A stretch of 64,000 nt of DNA from assembly GCA_028723455.1 (NCBI GenBank), contig JAQYEW010000073.1, positions 1 through 64,000 on the forward strand. Direction: 5' to 3'. The notes beneath the pieces were generated by a model. The model was not told the DNA's origin. It saw nothing but the letters and a program-made list of their open reading frames with translations, and searched no databases. Position 1 is the first letter of the stretch. Each line of letters starts with the position of its first letter. Shown in pieces: positions 54,346 through 62,638 of this stretch. Both the position numbers and the translations under genes were made by a program. This DNA comes from Prevotellaceae bacterium. Its GTDB lineage: Bacteria > Bacteroidota > Bacteroidia > Bacteroidales > Bacteroidaceae.

Positions 54346-54367
54346 GGTTTCGCAATATGCAATCATA

Positions 54368-54397
54368 ATTAACCGGTGTATTTGAGTCGGTTAATTT
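54368..54397. terminator. Hairpin after the VTC operon
   Basis: AATTAACCG (54368-54376) and CGGTTAATT (54389-54397) pair perfectly over 9 bp with a 12-nt loop. It lies 22 bp past the stop at 54345 and 45 bp before the next gene. The U-run after it is short, so termination may be partial. Confidence 0.6.
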
Positions 54398-54442
54398 CCA
54401 TTCGGTTATCTATATATAATTATTTAACGAAAGGAGTAGCGT

Positions 54443-55180
54443 ATGAAGAGAGTATGTCTGTTGTGTCTGTCGCTCTTGTCGGTTTTATGTGGCATGGCGC
54501 AGACGGAGAACACTTACCGCCCCTTTGTGGAAGAGGGCAAAGTGTGGAAAGTGGGTCAGCTTACGGGAGATTGGTCTACGGCCTATGTCTTGTACTATTA
54601 CTACTTCGAGGGTGACACGCTGATTGGTGGGGAGACCTACAAACGATGGATGTGCTGCGAGGAGAGCAGGAACGGGCGGACGGTGTCCTATGCAGGTGCG
54701 TTGCGCGAAGAAGGGAAGCGGGTGTTCGCCGTTCCTCCCACACAAGAGAAGGCGGAGGTGATCTATGACTTCACTTCCTCTCCGGGCGCTTCGTTGCATC
54801 TGTTTGACTATCTTTTTGGAGTAGGCACCGGCGATTATACGCTGACCAACGTGGCCACGCTGGAGAATCAAGGCAGGCGGCTTCGCACGTTGACGATTCG
54901 GCGTGAGGGTCAGGACGAACACCTGTGGGTGGAAGGCGTGGGTGCACTGAACGGCCCCGTCTGCAACCTCTATCTGCCAGTGGGCTATAATCGGGTATTG
55001 ATGCGCTGTTCGGTAGGCGACAACGTCTTGTACGAGGACGGCGGTATTGCGGACGCTCTTCCGCGCTTGTCTGCCTCACCCGCTTCTCTTGCGCGGCCTT
55101 GCGACCTTAGCGGCCGGCCATGGGCTTCTTCCCGTCGGGGCATTGCGGTGAGTGGCGGACGGAAGGTGCTGTCCCGCTGA
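54443..55180 (+). CDS. Secreted hypothetical protein with C-terminal tag
   Basis: A 245-aa protein with a signal peptide (MKRVCLLCLSLLSVLCGMAQ), a globular domain rich in Tyr and Trp (EEGKVWKVGQLTGDW, YVLYYYYFEGDTLIGGETYKRWM), common in secreted Prevotella proteins, and a short C-terminal tag CDLSGRPWASSRRGIAVSGGRKVLSR. The tag resembles the DLxGR...GIYIxxGxKVl end of type IX cargo. Its DNA (55119-55193) has a decayed inverted relative at 58732-58804. Specific function unknown. Confidence 0.72.
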   Translation: MKRVCLLCLSLLSVLCGMAQTENTYRPFVEEGKVWKVGQLTGDWSTAYVLYYYYFEGDTLIGGETYKRWMCCEESRNGRTVSYAGALREEGKRVFAVPPTQEKAEVIYDFTSSPGASLHLFDYLFGVGTGDYTLTNVATLENQGRRLRTLTIRREGQDEHLWVEGVGALNGPVCNLYLPVGYNRVLMRCSVGDNVLYEDGGIADALPRLSASPASLARPCDLSGRPWASSRRGIAVSGGRKVLSR

Positions 55181-55193
55181 ACGCCATTGGGGT
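55119..55193 (+). repeat. Tag-encoding repeat, copy 1
   Basis: The C-terminal tag coding segment and the first bases after the stop. The 26 bases at 55140-55165 (GCATTGCGGTGAGTGGCGGA, then CGGAAG) recur exactly, inverted, at 58760-58785, and the similarity extends over about 75 bp with scattered changes. Confidence 0.75.
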
Positions 55194-55372
55194 ATTTTTT
55201 TATTTTCAAAAAAAACTTTCCCAAAACCCTGATATGGATTTTCCCGAGACCTGTTAATCACCGTACCGAAATAAAAGGTAAAACACCAATGTTTTTCGGA
55301 AAAAGCTGTGTGTCAATGTACAAAGTACATCAGGCACACAGCTTGCTCTATTCTAAATTCGGAGAACCCATG
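55181..55372. other. Intergenic segment with nested palindrome
   Basis: No gene seen. At 55304-55343 a two-tier hairpin forms: AGCTGTGTG (55304-55312) with CACACAGCT (55335-55343), and inside it ATGTAC-AAA-GTACAT (55316-55330). The stretch AAAAAAAACTTTCCCAAAAC (from 55209) and the sequence after the hairpin (TCAGGCACACAGCTTG...) both have relatives in 58700-58880 on the same strand. Confidence 0.6.
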
Positions 55373-58228
55373 TTAGTTATTTCTTTTTTTAGGCTGCTTA
55401 CTTATTCTCCACCCCAAGCGTAACATGATATAATTAGGCAAACTATTGTTCCAGGTTTCGGTTTGTCCCTGTGCATTCAATGTCTTTGTAATGTTGCTTT
55501 GGCCATGAAACAAATCATAAACGTCAAGAGTGAGTTGCAATCGTTCCTTGAGCAGTGCCTTTGCCAGACGAGCGTTGACTACAAAATGAAGGTCGTTCAA
55601 AGACTGATCACTGTAACCTACGCGTTGATAGAGCGTTCCATCAACAGCAAAGGAGATACCGTACCAGAGGGGACGCTGAAAAGCAAGGCCATAAATAAAA
55701 TCAAAACTATTGATGTTGGCAAAGTTGCCTTGTGCGCTTACTGCGTGCAAATAGCGTAAGCCTGCTTTTGTAGTGAGCAAATTTTTCTTCCATTTCATAT
55801 TTGCGCTTAATTGCTCGCGTACGTTCAAGTTGCGCACCACGCTGCGCGCAGACACATAATCCACACTATTTTGATAATCCACTGCTGTGGTATTGCTTAC
55901 CACAAATCGCCTTTCGGTATCCACGGGTTGCGAATAATTGAACGCTGTCCCCACAGCCCAATTTCCATTCACATTGCGTGGCATATAGGTACGCACGCTC
56001 GTCGTTGCATCATAATCCATCGCATTGGCCAAGGCACGTTGCACTAAACGAGCATAGCCTTCAATGCGCCCGTTGATTCCTTTTTTTTGCACTGAGGCGG
56101 AAAAAATAGAATAGTTGACACTTAGACTATGCTGAATACTGCGACGTAGATTCGGATTGCCAATGCGCAGGTTCAGCGGATCGGCATCATCGCGATAGGT
56201 CTGCATACTAAGCAAATCGGGGTCAGTAGGCATCAGACGATAGGTGAGATTGAAGTTATCAAAGCGGAAAGAGGCTGTGGGTGAAAAAAGTATGCTGCTG
56301 CGATGAGGGCGCACGTCCAACGTGCCACGTTGGTAATTGAGTCTATCCACGCGCCATTGCATTTCTGGGCGAAGCAGGATATTCTGCTTGCCATTGTTTA
56401 GGAAGATTACGGTTTCCACCCCCGCCACAGTAGTCCAGTTATTGCTTTCGGACATATAACTATTGGCATTGTCCAACACGCTATGCAGCGTAGAAGGCAG
56501 TACACCAAAATCTGGCGATGGGGTCAACTGGTCAAGCCGATAAAGCGCATAATCTCCCTTGGCATATCGCTCATTCAGACTGACATAAGGCTTCAAACTC
56601 CCCCAATTATCACGATAGTCGTAACTTGCTTCCACAGAGGCAGAGAATTTGTATTCGGGCAGAGTTGCATAATGATAGCGGCGATCCGTAACGCCCGCAG
56701 CATAATGTAGTTGATAGTCATTGAAGCGTGTGCTGGTACGATGCTCATAATTTGCATTTGCTTTCAGGATGATGTAATCACGCGTATGTGGTACGCTGAT
56801 AAAACTGGAATACGAACCATCTCCATGCCAAGTATCGCCCCATTGGCGGCTCTGTTGGAGCGTGCGATTGATAAGCAACGCATCTAATCGCGGACTGCCT
56901 GCCAGTCGGAACAGCGTATCAAGCGATGCACCTCGACTTTCATCCATCGGATTCTCCGTAAATTCTGCGTGTAGTCTTTCGCCGTAGTTCTTACCATGGC
57001 GATAACTGCCGCCCAGCGTAAACGTTGTATAGTGGCGTTTGCGGCGCAAACTCAGCGTGTGATGGGTGTTTACATGCAGGTTACGCAACAGTTGTTCGCT
57101 CTGCTGACGCACAAAGGTGCTATGAGTGGCTCCTTGGAAAGTCTCGTTAGCGGTCAGTGTGGATGCCACTATGCGTTGATGCTGCACGCGCGCTTCTCCT
57201 TGATATTTCCAGATTCGTCGTTTATCATCTATCAACGCATCCAATCCCGCCGTCTGCATTCTTGTGCGTGCCGATGCTGTGCCCGATGGTGTCCAATCGC
57301 CCGATGTGCCAGGCTGGTGCGTATCATTCGTATTGTTGACATTGCCAAAGAATGCCAAACGTGAGTGGTCTGTAAAGCGCAATCCAAAGAGGCGAGCCAT
57401 ATAACGGTCATGCGTGCCGTATCCTCCTTCTGCATTGGCTACCCAGCCAACAGCATACTCGCGTTTCAGATTTACATCCACCACCAGTGGCAACTCGTCC
57501 TTATTCTGCGGTTTGGTGATGTAAGCATGGTCAGGTTCTTTGCGGAACACCTTTACTTTATCCACCATATAGGCCGGCAGATTTTCCAGTGCCACACGTG
57601 GGTCTCCCTTGAAGAAATCATTGCCGTTCACTAACAGCGAACTCACAAACTCGCCATTCACGAGAATACGCCCGCCTTCAAGTTCAAACCCCGGCAACAT
57701 GCGCAGCAGTCCGTCCAACATAGAACCCTGTGCCAACTGAAACGCGTCGGCATCATAGATAATCGTGTCGTTGCGCACCACCATTCGGATTTTCGTTGCC
57801 TCAACCACGACCTCCTTCATTTCTGTCAGACCACGCTGCGGAAGTTTCCGTATCTTGATGTCGGGCAAATAGACGTAGCGTTCCCTGCGCCCTACTTTTA
57901 TTCTTATGTTCTGCGACAACACCTCGTAGCCTTTTGCTTCAATGCGCAAATGTAGCTGTGTAGTGCCACGGCGCAGCCGCTGTGTAAAATTATACTCATT
58001 CCCGTTGCTGCGATAAGTATTCATAGACTCTGCGCAGAGGACACCGCCCTCGGCATCGGTTAACACTACGCTGCCCTCACGCAGCATTTCATAGGTAAAA
58101 TTATCAATGAAACGTGCATAAACATAGATACTGTCTTTCCACGTTTCTTGCCCTTGGACTGCCAATGAAATTGTAAGGGCAAAAAGGATAAGAAAATGTC
58201 GCATGGAAAAACTATTTTTGATTTTCAA
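55373..58228 (-). CDS. TonB-dependent receptor-like outer-membrane barrel (951 aa)
   Basis: A large outer-membrane protein: signal peptide (MRHFLILFALTISLAVQGQ), an N-terminal beta-sandwich with DSIYVYARFIDNFTYEMLREGSVVLTDAEGG, a plug-like region (about 135-250; MKEVVVEATKIRMVVRNDTIIYDADAF, LVNGEFVSSLLVNGNDFFKGD) and an 'OMP_b-brl' barrel to the C-terminus. It shares layout with the 29623 gene. MKEVVVEATK may act as a TonB box. Start at 58228 overlaps the upstream remnant by 17 bp; ATG at 58204 is an alternative. Base composition looks clearly AT-richer than the surrounding genes, suggesting transfer. It lies directly downstream of a broken radical SAM/SPASM gene, so it may once have exported or imported a modified peptide. 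Confidence 0.88.
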   Translation of the reverse strand: MKIKNSFSMRHFLILFALTISLAVQGQETWKDSIYVYARFIDNFTYEMLREGSVVLTDAEGGVLCAESMNTYRSNGNEYNFTQRLRRGTTQLHLRIEAKGYEVLSQNIRIKVGRRERYVYLPDIKIRKLPQRGLTEMKEVVVEATKIRMVVRNDTIIYDADAFQLAQGSMLDGLLRMLPGFELEGGRILVNGEFVSSLLVNGNDFFKGDPRVALENLPAYMVDKVKVFRKEPDHAYITKPQNKDELPLVVDVNLKREYAVGWVANAEGGYGTHDRYMARLFGLRFTDHSRLAFFGNVNNTNDTHQPGTSGDWTPSGTASARTRMQTAGLDALIDDKRRIWKYQGEARVQHQRIVASTLTANETFQGATHSTFVRQQSEQLLRNLHVNTHHTLSLRRKRHYTTFTLGGSYRHGKNYGERLHAEFTENPMDESRGASLDTLFRLAGSPRLDALLINRTLQQSRQWGDTWHGDGSYSSFISVPHTRDYIILKANANYEHRTSTRFNDYQLHYAAGVTDRRYHYATLPEYKFSASVEASYDYRDNWGSLKPYVSLNERYAKGDYALYRLDQLTPSPDFGVLPSTLHSVLDNANSYMSESNNWTTVAGVETVIFLNNGKQNILLRPEMQWRVDRLNYQRGTLDVRPHRSSILFSPTASFRFDNFNLTYRLMPTDPDLLSMQTYRDDADPLNLRIGNPNLRRSIQHSLSVNYSIFSASVQKKGINGRIEGYARLVQRALANAMDYDATTSVRTYMPRNVNGNWAVGTAFNYSQPVDTERRFVVSNTTAVDYQNSVDYVSARSVVRNLNVREQLSANMKWKKNLLTTKAGLRYLHAVSAQGNFANINSFDFIYGLAFQRPLWYGISFAVDGTLYQRVGYSDQSLNDLHFVVNARLAKALLKERLQLTLDVYDLFHGQSNITKTLNAQGQTETWNNSLPNYIMLRLGWRISKQPKKRNN

Positions 58229-58618
58229 TTAACCAATCAATTCTCGTTCGGATAACTTGCTCTTTCTGTGCTTCAGTATATCCTCTTAGGCAACCCAATG
58301 AGGCACTTTCCATTTTGACTTGCGAGCAGCCTGCATGGCATAGTGGATATATTAAGCATTGTTTGCAAGTATCATTACCGTATTTTATAGCCATTCTTTC
58401 AGAATACTTAGTATTCCAAATTAACTCTCCTTCTGATGTAATAACCCTTCCCTTTTCTCTCTCATAAAATCACGAGTAGTGCATTTGAATAAATCCCCAT
58501 TGTAATTTACAATTATAGTATTTTCTTTGTCTGCATAACAACGTGAGAAATCAGATACTGCTGCTTGAACCTCAAACCCTTGTTCATGGGCAAACTCACG
58601 TATTTTCTTCATAATCAT
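58212..58618 (-). pseudogene. Truncated, frameshifted radical SAM/SPASM maturase remnant
   Basis: Two adjacent frames encode successive parts of one C-terminal SPASM domain. The first (58618 to 58421) reads RCYADKENTIIVNYNGDLFKC then TTRDFMREKREG and hits a stop; the second, one frame over, continues VITSEGELIWNTKYSERMAI and then C-x2-C-x3-P-x-C-x3-C (CKQCLIYPLCHAGC). Continuity is restored by adding one G at the GGG run (58445-58447 on the plus strand shows CCC), so a homopolymer deletion broke the gene. The N-terminal radical SAM barrel with CxxxCxxC is absent altogether. A full promoter precedes the remnant. Related full-length enzymes modify peptides in Bacteroidales; this one should be inactive. 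Confidence 0.78.
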
Positions 58619-58635
58619 TTCTGCTTATTTGAAAA

Positions 58636-58666
58636 CAAAGATATGAAAAAGTTCATTCACAACAAA
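58636..58666 (-). promoter_or_regulatory. Promoter of the maturase remnant and 951-aa barrel
   Basis: On the minus strand TTTG (58663-58666), a 19-nt spacer, then TATCTTTG (58636-58643), 17 bp before the ATG at 58618. A full consensus that should still express the barrel gene. Confidence 0.8.
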
Positions 58667-58731
58667 CAATAAATCAGTTTTTTACAAGTGTTCTCTGTAC
58701 ACGGAGAACGTCAGGCAAACAACTTGTTCTT

Positions 58732-58804
58732 ATCCAAATGGCGTTCGGCGGAGCAACATCTTCCGTCCGCCACTCACCGCAATGCTCTGACAAAAGAAGC
58801 CCAT
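58732..58804 (-). repeat. Tag-encoding repeat, decayed inverted copy 2
   Basis: Read on the minus strand this segment matches 55119-55193: CATGGGCTTCTT is shared, then a one-base shortfall, then 26 identical bases (58760-58785), then AACGCCATT. The deletion puts the tag out of frame, so nothing is made from it. Confidence 0.75.
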
Positions 58805-58897
58805 GACCATAGCGGTACGTTCCCTTTCTGAAGGGGCGGTGGCATAGTGTTTAAAAAACCTTCCCCAAACCCTGAATTAAAACAACACGTTGTTTTA

Positions 58898-58965
58898 AAA
58901 AAAACATATAATAGTTTTGGACAAAACAAATATATGATTTGTCCAAAACTATTATATGTTTTTTT
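58898..58965. repeat. Intergenic palindrome, member B, 28-bp perfect stem
   Basis: Arms 58898-58925 and 58938-58965 are exact complements over 28 bp (core ATAATAGTTTTGGACAAA), with a 12-nt loop ACAAATATATGA. The ends AACATATA/TATATGTT and the loop (CATATATTTG on the other strand) match the family layout of 891-957 and 17654-17702. It sits 25 bp past the ispH stop and may also terminate that transcript. Confidence 0.85.
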
Positions 58966-58990
58966 GGGGCTTGCTATTAGGGCGATTTCC

Positions 58991-59851
58991 CTATAGTTTT
59001 TCAATGTGTTCTTTGCATTGCTCCATCAGCCATTTGGGCGTGCTGGTGGCGCCGCAGATACCTACGCTTTGGCAGTCCTTGAACCAAGAAGGGTCGATGT
59101 CCGCGGTGCTGTCCACCATATAGCTGCGTTCGTTGGCACGCAGACATTCGTTGTAGAGCACGCGTCCGTTGCTGCTCTTCCTGCCGCTTACGAAGACCAC
59201 CACGTCGTGGCGTGCGGCGAAATCACTGATGGCACCCATGCGGTTGGCCACTTGTCGGCAGATGGTGTCGTAACTGATGAAGGATGCCTGGGGGCTGATG
59301 CGCTCTTGGATGAGGCTGACGATGCGCCGGAAGCCCGAGAGCGATTTGGTGGTCTGGCTGTAAAGGCGTATGTCGCGGTTGAAATCCAGAAGGCGCAGGG
59401 CGTCCTCTTCGTTCTCGATCACGATGGCCGTGCCTTCCGTCTGCCCCACCAGCCCCATTACCTCGGCGTGTCCCGTCTTGCCGAAGATGACGATCTGGCG
59501 TTGGTGGTCGGGGTCGGCGGCGTATTCGCGTTTGATGCGCTCCTGCAGGTGCAGCACCACGGGGCAGGTGGCATCCACAATGTCGATGTCGTTGCGGCGC
59601 GCGTGTTCGTAGGTGGCCGGGGGTTCGCCGTGGGCGCGCAGGAGCACCTTGGCATGGCTCAGGTGGTTGTAGTCCGCATGGTTGATGGTCTGCAGCCCCA
59701 GGTTGCTCAGCCGGTCGCATTCGCGTCCGTTGTGCACGATGTCGCCCAGGCAATAGAGCTGTTGCCCCTTGCCCAATTCCTCCTCCGCCTTGTTGATGGC
59801 GCGCGTAACGCCGAAGCAGAATCCGCTGCCGTTGTCTATCTCGATTTGCAT
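58991..59851 (-). CDS. ispH: 4-hydroxy-3-methylbut-2-enyl diphosphate reductase
   Basis: A 286-aa [4Fe-4S] enzyme for the last step of the MEP isoprenoid pathway. The three cluster cysteines are in GFCFGV (Cys12), DATCPVV and GICGATSTP; HGEPP and the catalytic TSxPxWL-type end (ATSTPKWLMEQ) are present. It is the last gene of porQ-cmk-ispH, 5 bp after cmk. Confidence 0.96.
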   Translation of the reverse strand: MQIEIDNGSGFCFGVTRAINKAEEELGKGQQLYCLGDIVHNGRECDRLSNLGLQTINHADYNHLSHAKVLLRAHGEPPATYEHARRNDIDIVDATCPVVLHLQERIKREYAADPDHQRQIVIFGKTGHAEVMGLVGQTEGTAIVIENEEDALRLLDFNRDIRLYSQTTKSLSGFRRIVSLIQERISPQASFISYDTICRQVANRMGAISDFAARHDVVVFVSGRKSSNGRVLYNECLRANERSYMVDSTADIDPSWFKDCQSVGICGATSTPKWLMEQCKEHIEKL

Positions 59852-59856
59852 GGGCC

Positions 59857-60549
59857 TTATTCCTTAGTGTGCCGAGCGACGATGTCCAGAAGCCATTGCT
59901 TCTGTTCGGGAATAGTCATGTGGCTGTTGTCCAGCACCACGGCATCCTCGGCTTGGCGCAGAGGGCTGACCTCGCGGTGCGAATCGATGTAGTCGCGCTC
60001 CTGTACGTTCTTGAGAATGTCCTCCAGGGCATGTTCCTCGCCTTTGGCTTTCAGTTCGTCGTAGCGGCGTCGGGCGCGCACCTCGGGGCTTGCCGTTACG
60101 AAGATCTTCAGTTCGGCGTTGGGGAATACGGCGGTGCCGATGTCTCGACCGTCCATGATGATGCCTCCCTCCTGGCCCATGGCCTGCTGTTGGAGGGTCA
60201 TGGCATGGCGCACGAAAGGCAGGGCGGCGATGGGGCTGACGTAATTGCTGACCTCCAGCGTGCGGATGTCGCGCTCCACCAGTTCGCCGTTGAGGTAGGT
60301 GTCGGGTCGTCCCGTCTCGGCGTTGAACTTGAAACTGATGCGTATGTCGGGCATGGCCTGCTCCAGACGGTCGGCGGCTATGGTGCCGTCGGCGGCTATA
60401 AAGCCGGCGCGCAGGGCGTAGAGCGTAACACTGCGGTACATGGCACCGCTGTCCACATATACATATCCAATCTCTTTGGCCAGGTCCTTGGCCATCGTGC
60501 TCTTGCCACAGCTCGAGAATCCGTCTATGGCTATCGTTATCTTTTTCAA
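59857..60549 (-). CDS. cmk: Cytidylate kinase
   Basis: A 230-aa P-loop kinase that phosphorylates (d)CMP. The P-loop is [14 protein letters not shown], followed by [41 protein letters not shown] and RAxRRYDEL-like [13 protein letters not shown]. It lies 52 bp after porQ and 5 bp before ispH. Confidence 0.96.
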   Translation of the reverse strand: MKKITIAIDGFSSCGKSTMAKDLAKEIGYVYVDSGAMYRSVTLYALRAGFIAADGTIAADRLEQAMPDIRISFKFNAETGRPDTYLNGELVERDIRTLEVSNYVSPIAALPFVRHAMTLQQQAMGQEGGIIMDGRDIGTAVFPNAELKIFVTASPEVRARRRYDELKAKGEEHALEDILKNVQERDYIDSHREVSPLRQAEDAVVLDNSHMTIPEQKQWLLDIVARHTKE

Positions 60550-60601
60550 CTGCTTTGTTTTGTTGGTTTCTTCGTTAGGTTTCCTTGCGTCGACTGCTTG
60601 G

Positions 60602-61582
60602 CTATAGGCGTGTGCTCAGGCTGACGCTGAATGTGGGTGAACTGACGTGGTATTTCGCATAGGCAATGCCTATCTGGAAACGCTTGAGCATCATTCCTGC
60701 GCCCACGCTCAGACCGGCCATGTGTCCGCTGCCCGCCGCTTTCATCTCATAGGCGCGTCGGAAATCCCATCCCATGCCTATGTAGAAACGGTCGCTGGGG
60801 ATAAGGTCCACGCCAAGGGTGAAGTGGTTCATGAAGATGCGTCCGCCTTTGGTGTTGCCGTCCGCACTGTAATAATATTTTGCGCTCCAGCGGGTAAGGT
60901 CGCTCATGGTTACGTGTATGCGCAGGGGGGCGTGGGCCAGTCGTTTGGTGAAGCCCACCATCAGGTTGAAGGGCAGACGCTCTCGCTTGTCGCCGAAGGC
61001 TTTCAGCTGTCCGCCCAGGTTGGCGGCAACGGCGGAAAGCGAGAAGTCAATCTCCTCGTCATAATAGTTGATGCCCAGGTCGGCTGCCATGGCAAAACTG
61101 GTGTAGCCGGCGTAGTTGCTGTAAATGAGTTTTCCCGCGGCACCGCCGGCCCATCGCTCGCCTAAGTTGTAGCTGTACAGACCGCTGAGCGCCACGTCCA
61201 GCGGGCGGCTGCTGCCCGTCTGTGCGCCGGTGATGTCCGTCTCCCGTATGGAACCGTAGCCTGTGAACTGCGCGTTGATGCCCCACGTGCCGCGTTCGCC
61301 GTGCAGACGTGCGAAGCTGGCGCTGCCGCTCTTTGTGCCTCGCATGTAGGTCAGGAAGTTCAGTCCCAGCGTATTGTTCGATACGCTGCCCAAAAGTGCG
61401 GGGTTCTGGAAGGAGAGCGAGGCGTCGTCCTCGATGAGCGATATGTTTCGACCGCCCAGCGCGACACCGTGGGCCGAGGAGGGCAGGGAGAGAAAATTGA
61501 ATACGCTGCTGCTTTCCTGGGCACCCAAGTGGGATGAACCCGGAAGAAATAGGAGAGGGAGGTACAGACGGCGCAGTTTCAT
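60602..61582 (-). CDS. porQ: Type IX secretion system protein PorQ
   Basis: A 326-aa outer-membrane barrel of the PorV/PorQ family, with a signal peptide (ends GAQ near residue 21) and the family start [38 protein letters not shown]. It belongs to the type IX export apparatus that delivers tagged proteins to the surface. The order porQ-cmk-ispH is one I recall from Porphyromonas, which supports the name. The ATG at 61582 is chosen over 61681, which crosses the promoter. Confidence 0.87.
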   Translation of the reverse strand: MKLRRLYLPLLFLPGSSHLGAQESSSVFNFLSLPSSAHGVALGGRNISLIEDDASLSFQNPALLGSVSNNTLGLNFLTYMRGTKSGSASFARLHGERGTWGINAQFTGYGSIRETDITGAQTGSSRPLDVALSGLYSYNLGERWAGGAAGKLIYSNYAGYTSFAMAADLGINYYDEEIDFSLSAVAANLGGQLKAFGDKRERLPFNLMVGFTKRLAHAPLRIHVTMSDLTRWSAKYYYSADGNTKGGRIFMNHFTLGVDLIPSDRFYIGMGWDFRRAYEMKAAGSGHMAGLSVGAGMMLKRFQIGIAYAKYHVSSPTFSVSLSTRL

Positions 61583-61618
61583 TGTTCGTAAAATGTTATT
61601 ATCAATGAGCAATCGGGA

Positions 61619-61626
61619 CAAAGGTA
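61619..61626 (-). promoter_or_regulatory. -7 element of porQ-cmk-ispH
   Basis: TACCTTTG on the minus strand, 36 nt before the porQ ATG, with a TTTG 18 nt upstream of it (at about 61645-61648). A fair match. Confidence 0.6.
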
Positions 61627-61766
61627 AAGAAAAACACCGAGAATCAAATATCTTTCCGCCAGATTTTCCTTGGACGTACAAAGGGGAGGACGTTTTGGAA
61701 AAACGAAATTACAGGTAAAATGAAGAAAAAAGGTGTGTTTTGTTAGGTGGCATAGAAAAAATGTGC

Positions 61767-61774
61767 TAAATTTG
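61767..61774 (+). promoter_or_regulatory. -7 element of tonB
   Basis: TAAATTTG, 42 nt before the tonB ATG. The nearest TTTG lies 24 nt upstream, longer than usual, so strength is uncertain. Confidence 0.45.
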
Positions 61775-61816
61775 CGAACAATCTGGAGTTGGATAGAACT
61801 AAAACAACACTAAATA

Positions 61817-62536
61817 ATGGAAGCAAAAAATACGGCGAACGCTGTAAATCAAGAAATGGTTAGCCAGTCGAGTACCAGTATGCTCATTGGCTACGTGATG
61901 GTATTGGCCGCCATCTTCGTTGCATTCGAATGGACAACGCGCGAGATTAAGATCAAGGAGGACAACGAGCCCATTTTTGACATGGCCGTTGAGGAAGACA
62001 TGATTCCCATCACCCGTCAGGAGCAGCAGATGCAGGCTCCCCCTCCGGCAGCCGCTCCCACGACTCCCGAGATTTTGGATCTTGTAGATAACAACCAGGA
62101 ACTGCCCGAGGAGGAGATTCAGACTTCCGAGGAGGTAAACCAGTCCATCACCACCTCTACGGGTACTGGTGCGCCCACAGCCGTTGTGGCCGGTCCTCCG
62201 GCTCCCGTTGTCGAGGAAGTTGAAGACGACCGCATTCTGGACGTTCCCGAAGAAGGCGCCGAATTCCCCGGCGATGTGTATGCCTGGCTGGGTAAGAACA
62301 TCAGATACCCCGAAATCTGTCGTGAGCAGGGTATTCAGGGTCGTGTGAACGTTCAGTTCGTAATCAACCGCGACGGTAGCATCGTTGACGTGAAGGTGGT
62401 CCGTACGCCGGACGAGGAACTGGGTAAGGAAGCCGTGCGCGTGGTGAAGAGCATGCCTAAGTGGAAGCCCGCACGCCAAGGCAACAGACCCGTGCGCCAG
62501 CGCTACACGCTGCCCGTTATGTTCCGTCTGAGCTAA
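61817..62536 (+). CDS. Energy transducer TonB
   Basis: A 239-aa inner-membrane protein: a short cytosolic start, one membrane span (about 23-40, MLIGYVMVLAAIFVAFEW), a Pro/Glu/Thr-rich periplasmic linker (about 55-150, APPPAAAPTTPE) and a C-terminal TonB domain (about 155-239, YPEICREQGIQGRVNVQFVINRDGSIVDVKVVRTPDEELGKEAVRVVKSMPKW). It passes proton-motive force to outer-membrane receptors, of which this window encodes at least four. No exbB/exbD here. Genomes of this group carry several tonB copies, so pairing with specific receptors is unknown. Confidence 0.9.
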   Translation: MEAKNTANAVNQEMVSQSSTSMLIGYVMVLAAIFVAFEWTTREIKIKEDNEPIFDMAVEEDMIPITRQEQQMQAPPPAAAPTTPEILDLVDNNQELPEEEIQTSEEVNQSITTSTGTGAPTAVVAGPPAPVVEEVEDDRILDVPEEGAEFPGDVYAWLGKNIRYPEICREQGIQGRVNVQFVINRDGSIVDVKVVRTPDEELGKEAVRVVKSMPKWKPARQGNRPVRQRYTLPVMFRLS

Positions 62537-62573
62537 GACACCCTTTCGGGAATTTATTTGAAGAACAATAAAG

Positions 62574-62611
62574 AAAGAGGTTGCCCGAGAGAACTCGTGT
62601 AGCCTCTTTTT
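62574..62611 (+). terminator. Terminator after tonB
   Basis: AAAGAGGTTGC (62574-62584) pairs with GTAGCCTCTTT (62599-62609) with two G-U pairs, followed by a T-run. Just before the polyprenyl synthase gene. Confidence 0.75.
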
Positions 62612-62638
62612 GATTCACTCCACCATCATCCGTTCAAT

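Larger units (their letters stand above)
58619..58990. other. 372-bp intergenic segment packed with repeats
   Basis: No gene seen. From left to right it holds the promoter for the maturase remnant, a hairpin near 58687-58704 (GTTCTC/GAGAAC), the inverted tag repeat (58732-58804), a stretch AAAAAACCTTCCCCAAACCC near 58853, an 8-bp palindrome (AAAACAAC/GTTGTTTT, 58879-58896) and the perfect 28-bp palindrome (58898-58965). An open frame through this region (58774-59004, minus) is a by-product of these repeats. Confidence 0.65.

Noticed and set aside
53068-54366. 432-codon minus-strand open frame
   Set aside because: Antisense to the beta-helix protein; its repeats reflect the rungs on the other strand.
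58774-59004. 76-codon minus-strand open frame after ispH
   Set aside because: Runs through the 28-bp palindrome and the decayed tag repeat; composition and position argue against a gene.
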